Below are positions 27,025-35,655 of a DNA stretch of 64,000 nt, in pieces (the first letter of the stretch is position 1; each line of letters begins with the position of its first letter). Under the pieces are notes generated by a model. That model did no database searches. It was not told where the DNA came from and saw nothing but the letters and a program-made list of their open reading frames with translations. This DNA is from Deltaproteobacteria bacterium (GTDB taxonomy: Bacteria; Desulfobacterota; Binatia; HRBIN30; JACQVA1). The translations under genes were made by a program, and so were the position numbers. Where the stretch lies: positions 88,039 through 152,038 of the forward strand of contig JACQVA010000012.1 of NCBI GenBank assembly GCA_016210005.1, read 5' to 3'.

Positions 27025-27276
27025 ATGAGTTTTCCGGCCTCTGTTCGTCGCTCTCGCGAGATGGGCGAGAAACCGGCCGGCGCGGGCGCAGCGATCCCCC
27101 CGTTGCGTCCGCGCGCGCGCCGGCCGCCCATCTCGCGCCTCCCGCTGCGACTACGCCTCAATCGCCACCTCGAACGCCACGCGCAGCGCTACTACCGGAC
27201 CGGCGACTACCTGCTCTACGCCGGAGTGGTGGCCGTGCTACTGAGCGCGACGTACTTGCTCGCCTTCAGCGACTGA
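27025..27276 (+). CDS. Small C-terminal membrane protein, hypothetical
   Basis: 83 aa if the ATG at 27025 is used; an ATG at 26980 is in frame. The first half is Arg/Pro-rich. The second half (RLNRHLERHAQRYYRTGDYLLYAGVVAVLLSATYLLAFSD) has a single membrane helix at the very end and strongly GC-biased third positions, which suggests real coding. There is no ribosome site and I do not recognise a family. The stretch 26833-27024 before it shows nothing else. Confidence 0.38.
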   Translation: MSFPASVRRSREMGEKPAGAGAAIPPLRPRARRPPISRLPLRLRLNRHLERHAQRYYRTGDYLLYAGVVAVLLSATYLLAFSD

Positions 27277-27305
27277 AGCCGCATCAGCCCCGTGCAGTTG
27301 TTGTT

Positions 27306-27671
27306 TCACCAGCGCAGCCGGTCGAGTTGCCGGCGCTCGCGCTTGGTCGGGCGTCCGCTGCCACGTTCGCGCGCCACCACCGGCGGCGTCGGCTCGCTGC
27401 GCGGCGGTGGCGGCGGGGTGAGATCTTCGTAGAGCAGGCGTGCCTGCTCAGCCGGCCCGCGCCGCTCGGAGAGCGCGCGCACTTGCAGTTGGCGTTTGCC
27501 GGCTTCGCTGGTGATCGTCACCCGGTCACCGGGGCGAAGCGCCTTGTGCGGCTTGGCGGCACCGCCGTTGACGTGCACCTTCCCCCCATCACAGGCGGTG
27601 GCGGCCAGGGTGCGGCTACGAAACATGCGCGCCGCCCACAGCCAGCGATCGAGGCGCACCGCATCGTCCAT
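27306..27671 (-). CDS. S4-domain RNA-binding protein (Hsp15-like)
   Basis: 121 aa from the ATG at 27671. S4 fold VRLDRWLWAARMFRSRTLAATACDGGKVHVNGGAAKPHKALRPGDRVTI (residues 5-52), followed by a basic, Pro-rich tail. This is the pattern of Hsp15/HslR, which binds stalled 50S subunits carrying nascent chains. It begins 7 bases after the stop of the upstream LOG-family gene, so both are likely one transcript. Confidence 0.87.
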   Translation of the reverse strand: MDDAVRLDRWLWAARMFRSRTLAATACDGGKVHVNGGAAKPHKALRPGDRVTITSEAGKRQLQVRALSERRGPAEQARLLYEDLTPPPPPRSEPTPPVVARERGSGRPTKRERRQLDRLRW

Positions 27672-27678
27672 GGCAGCC

Positions 27679-28224
27679 TCAGCGCGGTGGCGGCGATTGC
27701 AAGGTGCGGATGAGCTGCACCGCCTCGGCGGGTGTGGCGGCAAACGCCAGCAGCCGGCAGTCCTCGTCACTGACCACGAGGTGCTGACGCCAGGCTTCGA
27801 TGATCGGCGGCCAGCAGCGGCCCAGCAGGATCAACGGCCGCGGCTCGATCACCCGCATGTAGAGCTTGTTCCACACCAGACACAGCTCGGTCAGTGTGCC
27901 CATGCCGCCGCGCACGGCGACATAGGCACACGACTGGCGCACCAACCCTTGCAAGCGTTCGTAGAAGTTGGCGCTTGGCAGCACGCGCTTGACGAAGCGG
28001 TTCGGCGCCAGATCGAATTGATCCATGGTCACGCCGATGACGTCACCATGCCGTTCGTGCGCACCGCGGCTGACCGCTTCCATCACGCCGGCGTAGCCGC
28101 CGGTGCAAACGGCGTAGCCGGCCTCGGCCAGCCGCCGCCCGAGTTCGACGCCTTCCTGGTACTCCTCACTCTCCGGCCCGCAACGCGAACCGCCGAACAC
28201 CGAGACGATAAGTTGCGCGTTCAC
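27679..28224 (-). CDS. LOG-family protein (putative nucleotide 5'-monophosphate phosphoribohydrolase)
   Basis: 181 aa from a GTG. The Rossmann-like start VSVFGGSRCG, then CTGGYAGVMEAVSRGAHE and GGMGTLTELCLVWNKL, are the LOG/TIGR00725-730 motifs. The usual PGGxGTxxE is RGGMGTLTE here, with Pro replaced by Arg; the Glu is kept. Family members cleave the N-glycosidic bond of nucleoside monophosphates (cytokinin activation in plants and some bacteria). The exact substrate is unknown. Confidence 0.85.
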   Translation of the reverse strand: MNAQLIVSVFGGSRCGPESEEYQEGVELGRRLAEAGYAVCTGGYAGVMEAVSRGAHERHGDVIGVTMDQFDLAPNRFVKRVLPSANFYERLQGLVRQSCAYVAVRGGMGTLTELCLVWNKLYMRVIEPRPLILLGRCWPPIIEAWRQHLVVSDEDCRLLAFAATPAEAVQLIRTLQSPPPR

Positions 28225-28290
28225 GGCAGCCCGCCCTATACGGTTGCCCCGGCGCTGGCAAGAGCCGGGGCCCTTATCGGCAACGATCGC

Positions 28291-28776
28291 CTACAACGCG
28301 CAGATCACCGCCTCGGCGCTGGAGACGCTCAGCCCCGGGCCGGGCTCGACTTGCAGCTGCTGCACCACCCCGTCCTTGACCACCATCACGTAGCGCTGCG
28401 AGCGCATCCCCATACCGAAGCCGCTGGCATCGAGCGTCAGGCCGATGGCTTTGGTGAACTCAGCGTTGCCGTCGGCGAGTAAGCGCACGCGGCCCTTGGC
28501 GTGGTGGGCCTCACCCCAAGCGCCCATCACGAAGGCATCGTTCACCGCCACGCACACGATCTCATCGACGCCCTTGGCCTTGATGTCGCCGGCTTGCTCG
28601 ACGAACCCCGGCAGGTGCTTCATCGAGCAGGTCGGGGTGAATGCTCCCGGCACCGCAAAGAGCACCACCGTTTTACCCTTACAGACCTCGCCTACGCTGA
28701 CATCCTTGGGGCCGCTCTCGCCCATCTCTTTCAGCTTCACATCCGCCGGTAGCCGGTCGCCGACTTTGATTGCCAT
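28291..28776 (-). CDS. Peroxiredoxin, Prx5 type
   Basis: 161 aa from the ATG at 28776 with GGAGG upstream. The peroxidatic Cys is in VPGAFTPTCSMKHLPGF (near residue 50), followed by VAVNDAFVMGAWG and RSQRYVMVVKDGVV, all typical of glutathione/glutaredoxin-linked Prx5. It reduces hydroperoxides in the cytoplasm. No second conserved Cys is evident, fitting a 1-Cys mechanism. Confidence 0.93.
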   Translation of the reverse strand: MAIKVGDRLPADVKLKEMGESGPKDVSVGEVCKGKTVVLFAVPGAFTPTCSMKHLPGFVEQAGDIKAKGVDEIVCVAVNDAFVMGAWGEAHHAKGRVRLLADGNAEFTKAIGLTLDASGFGMGMRSQRYVMVVKDGVVQQLQVEPGPGLSVSSAEAVICAL

Positions 28777-28995
28777 TGTTTGCCTCCTTCGCTTGTTGGT
28801 TGCCGTTCTGTTCGTACACCGCGGTGACACCGTCTGGCGCAAGCACAGCCGCCACTGCACGCGCCGCCGAACATCCGCTCATACTGCAGCAGTCGCCGAG
28901 CGCTGCGGCCAGGCCGGACGTCACCACTATCTTTGAGCCAACTTCCTACTCGCGCGGCAGGACTGACGCAACCGCGCGCCAGCAGGCGGCTGGCG

Positions 28996-30135
28996 TTAGC
29001 CGCACACCTCGGTGATCACGCGCACCGCGTTTTCACCGAGGACCTTACGCACGGTGGCGGGGCCATGCCCGCGCGCAAGCAGGCCGGTGGTGAGCCGCGG
29101 CATCGCGGTCACGTCTTCGAGCCCGGCTGCCGGGGTGATGAAGCCGTCGTAGTCGGAGCCGATCCCGACGGCGTCTTCTCCGCCGACTTTGATGGCGTGG
29201 TCGAAGTGGTCGAGGACACGTTCGAGGTCAGCACCGCTGGCGCTGACGAACCCGCGCTCGAAAACGATGCCGAGCACGCCGCCGCGGTCGGCGACGGCGC
29301 GGATCTGCTCGTCGGTGAGGTTGCGCCGGTGCGCATACACGGCGCGGCAGCCGGTATGGCTGACCATGAACGGCCGCTTCATCACCGCCAGCGCATCGCT
29401 GAAGCCGGCGTCGTTGAGGTGGGCGAGATCCACCAGCATTCGCAGCCGCTCCATTTCGCCGATCAACTCGCGGCCGAAGTTGGTGAGGCCCTGGCCATCG
29501 AACTCCGCCACGGTCATCGGGTAGCCCGCCTCGGAAGCTTGGAAATGGACCAAGCCGATCGAGCGCAGCCCGCGCGCGTGAGCGGTACGAACGTTGTCGA
29601 GCGAGCCCTCGAGGCCGTGGGCGCCTTCGAGGCAGGGCAGGCCGGCGACCTTGCCGGCCAGGTGAGCGAAGCGCAACTCCGAACCGTTGCGGACCACGGC
29701 CAACTGCGCCGGATAGCGCCGTGCGGTGTCGTGCATCAAGTCGAGCGTCTTCAGCACCGCCTCAAAGCCGCGCAAGCGCTCGAACCACGACAGCACCTTC
29801 AGCGGCAGCATCAGCTCCGGGCGCACCTGGCGCGGATTGACGACGATGCCGAAACCAACGCCGCCCACGCCGCCGGCGGCCAAACGCGGCAGGTCGGCGT
29901 GCCAGCCGAACGGCGACGCCGGCAGCCGGTTTTCGTGCCGCCGGCCCATGTCGTACCCGAGCAGCCGCACCCACAGAAACGAATCGACGTGGAGATCGAT
30001 GACCAGCGCGCCGAGGTGCAGCGCCAAGGCATCGGGCGTCACCCGCGGCGCGGGCTGCTGGCGGCAGCCGAGCGTGAGTGCGCCGCCCGCCGCCGCGCTG
30101 GCTCGGATGAAGTCGCGCCGTGAGAGCGCCGTCAT
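28996..30135 (-). CDS. Membrane dipeptidase (peptidase family M19), Tat-exported lipoprotein
   Basis: 379 aa. The twin-arginine signal SRRDFIRAS is followed by a lipobox-like LTLGC, suggesting Tat export and lipid anchoring. Metal site IDLHVDS, bridging region CLEGAHGLEG, LVDLAHLND, MVSHTGCRAVYAHRRNLTDEQI and GIGSDYDGF are M19 motifs. These zinc enzymes hydrolyse dipeptides, including ones with D-residues. It lies 220 bases upstream of nothing co-directional; the gap 28777-28995 is non-coding. Confidence 0.9.
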   Translation of the reverse strand: MTALSRRDFIRASAAAGGALTLGCRQQPAPRVTPDALALHLGALVIDLHVDSFLWVRLLGYDMGRRHENRLPASPFGWHADLPRLAAGGVGGVGFGIVVNPRQVRPELMLPLKVLSWFERLRGFEAVLKTLDLMHDTARRYPAQLAVVRNGSELRFAHLAGKVAGLPCLEGAHGLEGSLDNVRTAHARGLRSIGLVHFQASEAGYPMTVAEFDGQGLTNFGRELIGEMERLRMLVDLAHLNDAGFSDALAVMKRPFMVSHTGCRAVYAHRRNLTDEQIRAVADRGGVLGIVFERGFVSASGADLERVLDHFDHAIKVGGEDAVGIGSDYDGFITPAAGLEDVTAMPRLTTGLLARGHGPATVRKVLGENAVRVITEVCG

Positions 30136-30150
30136 GCCTCGCCCCCAGCG

Positions 30151-31179
30151 CTACGCGCCCAGCTCGGCGAGCAGACGGACCGCGTCCACCTGCATCGTGC
30201 CGCAGACCATCGTCGTTACGCTCGAGGCGCGCCACGCCGCCAGCCGGTCGCGAATGCGCTCCTTGGGCCCGACCAGCGAGATCTCATCAGCAAGTTGATC
30301 GGGAACCGCGGCGGCCGCTTCATCCTTCTTGCCCTCGAGGTAGAGATCCTGAATGGTCTTGGCCGCCTCTTCGAAACCATAGCGGCAGGCCAGTTCGTTG
30401 TAGAAGTTCTTGCCGCGCGCGCCCATGCCGCCGATGTAAAGGGCCAGCACCGGCTTGATAAAGTTCAAGCAGCCGGCAACATCATCGCCGAGGATTACCA
30501 CCGGGCCGGCAGCGATGTCGAAGTTGTGTAGCCCCTTGCCGTTGCCGGCCTTGTTGAAGCCGCGGTGCAGGGCGTCGCGATACACCTGCTCGGCGCGGTA
30601 AGGGGAGTAAAAGATCGGCAGCCAACCGTCGGCGATCTCGGCCGCCTGCTCGACGCTCTTCAACCCGGTAGCCGCGACGTAGATCGGAATCGGCCGGCCG
30701 TGCACGATGCTCTTGAGCGGCTTGCCCAAGCCGGTAGCCCCGGCGCCGCGGTAAGGAATCTGGTAGTGCTCGCCCTGATGTTCCAGCGGCTTCGCCCGCG
30801 CCCATATCGCTCGCACGATCTCGATGTACTCGCGCGTGCGCTTGAGCGGTTTGCCGTAAGGCACGCCGTGCCAGCCCTCGACCACCTGCGGGCCGGAGAC
30901 GCCGAGGCCCAACAAGAAGCGCCCGTTGGAAAGCTGATCGAGGGTGGTGGCCGTCATCGCCGTCATGGCCGGCGAGCGGGCCGGCATCTGCATAATGCCG
31001 GTGCCGACGCTGATGCGCGCGGTCTGCGCCAGGATCCAGCTCGCCGGCGTGATCGCATCGGAGCCGTAGGCTTCCGCCGTCCAGACCGAATGAAAGCCGA
31101 GCCGATCGGCTTCCTTAATCAGCTCCATGTTGAGCGCCACCCGCGCCCCGGAATAGCCCGCGTTGAGCCCGAATCGCAT
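30151..31179 (-). CDS. LLM-class flavin-dependent oxidoreductase (F420-type)
   Basis: 342 aa from the ATG at 31179, preceded by AGGAGGGCGGGAG. TIM-barrel luciferase-like protein: [67 protein letters not shown], and [23 protein letters not shown]. This set is typical of F420-dependent LLM reductases acting on lipophilic compounds, but FMN use cannot be excluded. It ends 15 bases before the dipeptidase start on the same strand. Confidence 0.88.
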   Translation of the reverse strand: MRFGLNAGYSGARVALNMELIKEADRLGFHSVWTAEAYGSDAITPASWILAQTARISVGTGIMQMPARSPAMTAMTATTLDQLSNGRFLLGLGVSGPQVVEGWHGVPYGKPLKRTREYIEIVRAIWARAKPLEHQGEHYQIPYRGAGATGLGKPLKSIVHGRPIPIYVAATGLKSVEQAAEIADGWLPIFYSPYRAEQVYRDALHRGFNKAGNGKGLHNFDIAAGPVVILGDDVAGCLNFIKPVLALYIGGMGARGKNFYNELACRYGFEEAAKTIQDLYLEGKKDEAAAAVPDQLADEISLVGPKERIRDRLAAWRASSVTTMVCGTMQVDAVRLLAELGA

Positions 31180-31493
31180 CTCCCGCCCTCCTTGGCGCCC
31201 CATCTATGACCGCTTGCCGCGCTTGGTCAACCGGGGGGCTAAGTCGTTATCGCAGTGGGGGTGAGGGGTTTATCATTCCGGCGCCATGAAGCCGCACCAG
31301 AAATCCCCGCTGCGCCTCGATCATCAGTTCGGCGGCCTTGGCCACGGAATAGAAGCGGCAGACGTCGTTCTCCCAGTCCGGATGGCGGCAGCGGCCCTGC
31401 TCGCCGCCTTGATACGCTTGAGCGCTCGGCGTAGGCTGGCGCCATCACTAGCGCGACTCATTCGACAGCTCGCAGGCGCGAGCGAGGAGAGTT
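31180..31493. other. Intergenic region upstream of thiC
   Basis: 314 bases between divergent genes. I looked for a TPP riboswitch (CTGAGA and the second conserved arm) ahead of thiC and do not see one. On the minus strand a frame open from 31444 to 31247 encodes CRHPDWENDVCRFYSVAKAAELMIEAQRG-like sequence with good codon bias but no start codon; it could be the remains of a small gene. No clear promoter was assigned. Confidence 0.4.
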
Positions 31494-33149
31494 ATGGCAA
31501 TGACGCAATTGGAGGCAGCCCGCAACGGCATAATCACCGCCGAAATGCGCCGGGTGGCGCAGCGGGAGCAAGTAACGCCGGAATTCATCCGCGCGGAAGT
31601 GGCCCGCGGCCGTCTGGTGATCCCGGCCAACAAGCACCACCTTGCCGGCAGCAGCGGGCAGACGCCCGCGCCGGCCAACGGTAACGGCCAAGGCCACGCT
31701 GAGTACGAGTATACCGATGCCGATGCCGGCCATCCCGGCGCAGCTGCCGGTGCGCGCTACTGGGTCAACCAGACCGTGGCGCAACGTTCGGCGGTGATCG
31801 AGGATCCGAGCATCCTTCCCGGCGAGCGCGCCTGCAAGCGGCTCGACCCCACCGGTATCGGCCGCCTGATCACCACCAAGGTCAACGCCAACATCGGCGC
31901 CTCGCCGGTCACCAGCGGCACGCACGAGGAAGTCGAGAAACTCCACTGGGCGCAGAAGTATGGCGCCGACACGGCGATGGACCTTTCCACCGGCGGCAAC
32001 CTCAACGACTGCCGCCAAGCCATCATCGACAACAGCACCATCCCGATCGGTACCGTGCCGATCTACAGCATGATCATCGGCCGGCGCATCGAGGACCTCA
32101 CCTACGACGTCATCCTCAAAGAGATCGAACGCCAGGCCCGCCAAGGCGTGGATTACTTCACCATTCACGCCGGCGTGCTCAAGGAGCACCTGCCGCTGAT
32201 CAAGCACCGCACCACCGGCATCGTCTCGCGCGGCGGCTCGCTCCTGGCCAAGTGGATGATCACCCACAACAAGCAAAACCCGATGTACGAGCTGTTCGAC
32301 GAGATCAGCGCGATCATGCGCCAGTACGACGTCACCTACTCGCTCGGCGACGGCTTGCGGCCGGGCTGCCTGGCCGATGCCTCCGATCCCGCGCAGTTGG
32401 CCGAGCTCTACACCCTCGGCGAGTTGACCCAGCGCGCCCGGGCGGCGGGCGTGCAAGCAATGGTGGAAGGCCCCGGCCACGTGCCGCTCGATCAGATCGC
32501 CTTCAACATGCAGCTGCAGCAGCGGGTGTGCGACGACGCCCCGTTCTATGTACTGGGGCCGCTGGTGACCGACGTGTTCCCCGGCTACGACCACATCACC
32601 AGCGCCATCGGCGCCACCGAAGCCGCCCGCGCCGGCGCCGCCATGCTCTGCTACGTAACGCCCAAAGAGCACGTCGGCCTGCCCAAAGCGCAGGACGTCA
32701 AGGCCGGCTGCATTGCCTACAAGATCGCCGCCCACGCCGGCGACATCGCTCGCGGCATCTCCGGTGCGCGCCAGTGGGATGACGACTTGTCGCGGGCACG
32801 CGCCGCGCTCAACTGGCCTAAGCAGTTCGAGCTGGCGTTCGACGGCGAGACCGCGCGTGCACTCCACGACGAAGACCTCGAAATCGACACCGACTTCTGC
32901 GCCATGTGCGGCCACGACTGGTGCAGCATGCGGATCTCGAAAGAGATCACCGAGTTCGCCAGCGGCAAGGACCCCGACTTCCAGCCGCAGCGCACCTCGA
33001 TGCGCAGCCCGGGGGTCACCCGCGAAGGTGAAGAACTCCTGCGCCAGCGCGGCGTGCTGCCGCTGGTCAAGGGCCGGCACGCCTGCCACAGCGAGGTCAC
33101 ACCCGACGCCGAGCGCGCGCGCGCCGTCCAGGAGCAAGCTAGCCGCTAA
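31494..33149 (+). CDS. thiC: Phosphomethylpyrimidine synthase
   Basis: 551 aa with GAGGAGA directly before the ATG (31484-31490); a second ATG two codons on gives better spacing. Radical-SAM TIM barrel: [58 protein letters not shown], and the C-terminal cluster motif CAMCGHDWC (CxxCxxxxC). It makes HMP-phosphate from AIR in thiamine synthesis. No other thi gene is nearby. Confidence 0.97.
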   Translation: MAMTQLEAARNGIITAEMRRVAQREQVTPEFIRAEVARGRLVIPANKHHLAGSSGQTPAPANGNGQGHAEYEYTDADAGHPGAAAGARYWVNQTVAQRSAVIEDPSILPGERACKRLDPTGIGRLITTKVNANIGASPVTSGTHEEVEKLHWAQKYGADTAMDLSTGGNLNDCRQAIIDNSTIPIGTVPIYSMIIGRRIEDLTYDVILKEIERQARQGVDYFTIHAGVLKEHLPLIKHRTTGIVSRGGSLLAKWMITHNKQNPMYELFDEISAIMRQYDVTYSLGDGLRPGCLADASDPAQLAELYTLGELTQRARAAGVQAMVEGPGHVPLDQIAFNMQLQQRVCDDAPFYVLGPLVTDVFPGYDHITSAIGATEAARAGAAMLCYVTPKEHVGLPKAQDVKAGCIAYKIAAHAGDIARGISGARQWDDDLSRARAALNWPKQFELAFDGETARALHDEDLEIDTDFCAMCGHDWCSMRISKEITEFASGKDPDFQPQRTSMRSPGVTREGEELLRQRGVLPLVKGRHACHSEVTPDAERARAVQEQASR

Positions 33150-33168
33150 GCTACCGCGAGGGCGGCTT

Positions 33169-34695
33169 TCACTGCCAGCTGCGGCCGGCGGCTTTGAGCA
33201 GCCCTGCCACGGTTGCAGTCGCCGCGTTCACGGCGGCGTCGCCCGCCAGTTCCTCGACCGCCAGCGGCAGCCGCCAGTTCCAGTTCTGATGACTCGGCGT
33301 GGCCGGAACGTTGATGCGGTCGCGCCAGCCGAGCAGGTCCTGTAGCGGCACAATCACGAAAGCCGAGCCCGCCTGGTACAAGCGCTCGAGCAAAGCGGCG
33401 TGCGGCAGCGGCATCGCTGCCGCCGCCTCGCGCTCCGGCTCACTGCCCAGCAACGCCAGCACTTGCGCGCGCTCGTCCGCGGCTAGTCCGGCCCACCACT
33501 CCACCAGCGTGTCGGTGTCGTGCGTGCCGGTAGTGGCCACCGACAGCGGATCGTACTGCCGCGGATCACGGTACTGGTGCGGGTCACGTTCCCAGCGAAA
33601 CACCTTGTAGCCGGGAATACCGAGCTGGTGGAGGACGGCGCGCACCCAAGCCGGCACCGAGCCGAGATCCTCCGCCACCGGCAGGGCCGCACTGCTGTCT
33701 TCGAGCACCGCGCGCAAGAAGGCCTCGCCTTGCTCCCGCTGCGCGCTTTCGTCGGCGGGTACGAAGCCGCGGCGCCGGCCATCGTTGGCGATGGCATAGG
33801 TGCGAAAGAAGCCGATGATGTGGTCGATGCGAAAAAGGTCGTAGAGTGCGCTTGCCTGACGCACGCGCAAGCGCCACCAGGCGAAGTCGGTTGCGCGTAC
33901 GCGCGGCCAGCGATACATCGGCAGCCCCCAGCTCTGGCCGCTGGCGCTGAAGTCGTCGGGCGGAGCACCGACACTGTAGTCAGGGTCGAACTCGTCCTGC
34001 CGTGCCCACACATCGGCGCTGTCACGGCTGATCACAAACGGCAGATCACCCTTGAGCCAGACGCCGCATTGCCTGGCGGCGCGGCGCACCGCGCCCCATT
34101 GCTCGGCTGCCCGCCACTGGACAAAGCGCAAGAACTCCAGCCGCGGCTGCAGCGCCGCGGCGGCCGCTGTCAGCGCCGCCGGCTGGCGCTGGCGCAACTC
34201 AGCCGGCCAGTGCTCCCATGACTCCGCCCCTTGCCGCTCTCTGAGCGCGCGGTAGAGCACGTAATCATCGAGCCAATGGCGCTGCGCCGCGCTGAAGCGC
34301 CGAAAGCGCCGCCACTCGGGGCTGCTGCGAGTGCGCCTGAAAGCGACGAACGCCGCCGCCAGCGCCCCCAGCTTGGCGGCGCGAATGGCGTCGCGCGGCA
34401 GTACGCCGTCGCGCGGCCCAACCGCCCCCACGGGCGGGGCACCGGCGATCGCGTGGACGCTCAAGTACAGCGGATCGATCGCAAACGCGCTCAGCGCGTT
34501 GTACGGGCTGGCTTCGCCCGGGCCGGTCTCGTTGATCGGCAGCAATTGCACCACCCGCTGGCCGAAGCCGGCAGCCCATTGCAGCAACGGCACCAGGTCG
34601 AGGATCTCGCCGATGCCGGCATCGCGCCGGCCGCGCAAGGAGAAGAGCGGGATGGCCAGACCCGCGCAGCGGGCTTGAAGCGACGGGCGCGCCAT
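33169..34695 (-). CDS. malQ: 4-alpha-glucanotransferase (amylomaltase)
   Basis: 508 aa, GH77. The start GLAIPLFSLRGRRDAGIGEILDL and the 'NETGPGEASPYNALSAFAIDP' substrate loop, DLPFVISRDSADVWA, nucleophile region FRIDHIIGFF, acid/base VAEDLGSVP and TGTHDTDTLVEWW are present. It transfers maltodextrin segments during glycogen or maltose metabolism. With glgP nearby it indicates alpha-glucan storage and use; the two are separated by one gene on the opposite strand. Confidence 0.95.
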   Translation of the reverse strand: MARPSLQARCAGLAIPLFSLRGRRDAGIGEILDLVPLLQWAAGFGQRVVQLLPINETGPGEASPYNALSAFAIDPLYLSVHAIAGAPPVGAVGPRDGVLPRDAIRAAKLGALAAAFVAFRRTRSSPEWRRFRRFSAAQRHWLDDYVLYRALRERQGAESWEHWPAELRQRQPAALTAAAAALQPRLEFLRFVQWRAAEQWGAVRRAARQCGVWLKGDLPFVISRDSADVWARQDEFDPDYSVGAPPDDFSASGQSWGLPMYRWPRVRATDFAWWRLRVRQASALYDLFRIDHIIGFFRTYAIANDGRRRGFVPADESAQREQGEAFLRAVLEDSSAALPVAEDLGSVPAWVRAVLHQLGIPGYKVFRWERDPHQYRDPRQYDPLSVATTGTHDTDTLVEWWAGLAADERAQVLALLGSEPEREAAAAMPLPHAALLERLYQAGSAFVIVPLQDLLGWRDRINVPATPSHQNWNWRLPLAVEELAGDAAVNAATATVAGLLKAAGRSWQ

Positions 34696-34797
34696 GTTCG
34701 CGCGACCCTATGCGGCAGCCACTAGGGCGTCAAGCCGCTGCGTCGCCTTGACAGCCGGGCCGGCCCGTAGCAGAAGCTCGACGGCTGGCGGCGGCCG

Positions 34798-35628
34798 GTG
34801 ATCAGATCATTTGGGGGAGCGGTGACAACACTGCTGATACGCAGGAAGACAGTGAGGCACTGGGCGGGCGGGCTCTCCGCGTTGGCGGTCTTGGCCTGGC
34901 TGCCGGCCAATCCGTGCGGCGCGGCGATTGAAGAGGTCGAGGCCACCGGCCGCTACCATCTCGGCGACAACGACAGCAAGCTCGATGGCCATCGCCTGGC
35001 GCTGATGGAAGCCAAACGCAACGCGCTCGAAAAGGCCGGGACCTACGTCGAGAGCATCAGCGAGGTGAAAGACTTCCAGCTCACCCGTGACGAGGTGCGC
35101 ACCTACACCGCCGGCATCCTCGAAGTCACCGAGGAGGGCGAGCCGAAGTGGCAGATGGTCGGGTCGAATCTGGAAGTCACCGTCAAGGTCAAGGTCCGCG
35201 TCGACAAGGATGACGTCGCCCGCCGCCTCGCGGCTATTCGCGAGAACAAAGAGGCCGCCGCGCAACTCAAGGAGGCCGGCGCCAAGACCAAGGAGAACGA
35301 GCGCAAGATCGCCGATCTCAACCGGCAATTGAAGACCGCGAAGAAGGGCAGCCCCAAGGCCAAGCAGGCGCAGGAGTCACGCGCCAAGGCGCTGGCCGAC
35401 CTGGACGCCTCCGCGCTCAAGGCCCACGCCGCGGTGGCGCGGAGCTACTCCGAAAAGGGGCTAGCGCAAGCGCGCGCCTACCTCGAACGTAACGTCAAGA
35501 TTCGCGGCTGTGCTCCGGCCCCGTCCGCCGCGGACAACCCCGCCGCTGCCGTCGATCCCGCCTGGTTGTGGCTCGCCGCCCCGGCAGTGGCGCTGATGAT
35601 CGGCAAGTCGCGCAGCCGCCGCGGCTGA
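34798..35628 (+). CDS. Exported protein with LPP20/FlgT-N-like domain
   Basis: 276 aa from a GTG at 34798; a GTG at 34822 (behind GGGGGAG) would remove eight residues. A signal peptide ends near PCGAA. The domain EVEATGRYHLGDNDSKLDGHRLALMEAKRNALEKAGTYVES...DEVRTYTAGIL (residues 45-125) resembles the LPP20/FlgT N-terminal fold. Then follow a Lys/Ala-rich coiled segment (150-220) and a final helix (WLWLAAPAVALMIG) with a basic end. No flagellar genes are nearby. Role unknown, probably envelope. Confidence 0.7.
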   Translation: MIRSFGGAVTTLLIRRKTVRHWAGGLSALAVLAWLPANPCGAAIEEVEATGRYHLGDNDSKLDGHRLALMEAKRNALEKAGTYVESISEVKDFQLTRDEVRTYTAGILEVTEEGEPKWQMVGSNLEVTVKVKVRVDKDDVARRLAAIRENKEAAAQLKEAGAKTKENERKIADLNRQLKTAKKGSPKAKQAQESRAKALADLDASALKAHAAVARSYSEKGLAQARAYLERNVKIRGCAPAPSAADNPAAAVDPAWLWLAAPAVALMIGKSRSRRG

Positions 35629-35655
35629 ATTTCGCGGCCGTGCCAGGGCCGGCAC

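Noticed and set aside
26841..27713. Plus-strand frame of 290 codons
   Set aside because: It runs across the S4 and LOG genes on the other strand and has no domain; a shorter frame at 27025 is more plausible.
31204..31493. TPP riboswitch ahead of thiC
   Set aside because: The conserved CTGAGA element and second helix are not found in the upstream region.
31458..33137. Minus-strand frame of 559 codons opposite thiC
   Set aside because: thiC on the plus strand carries all family motifs; the opposite frame has none.
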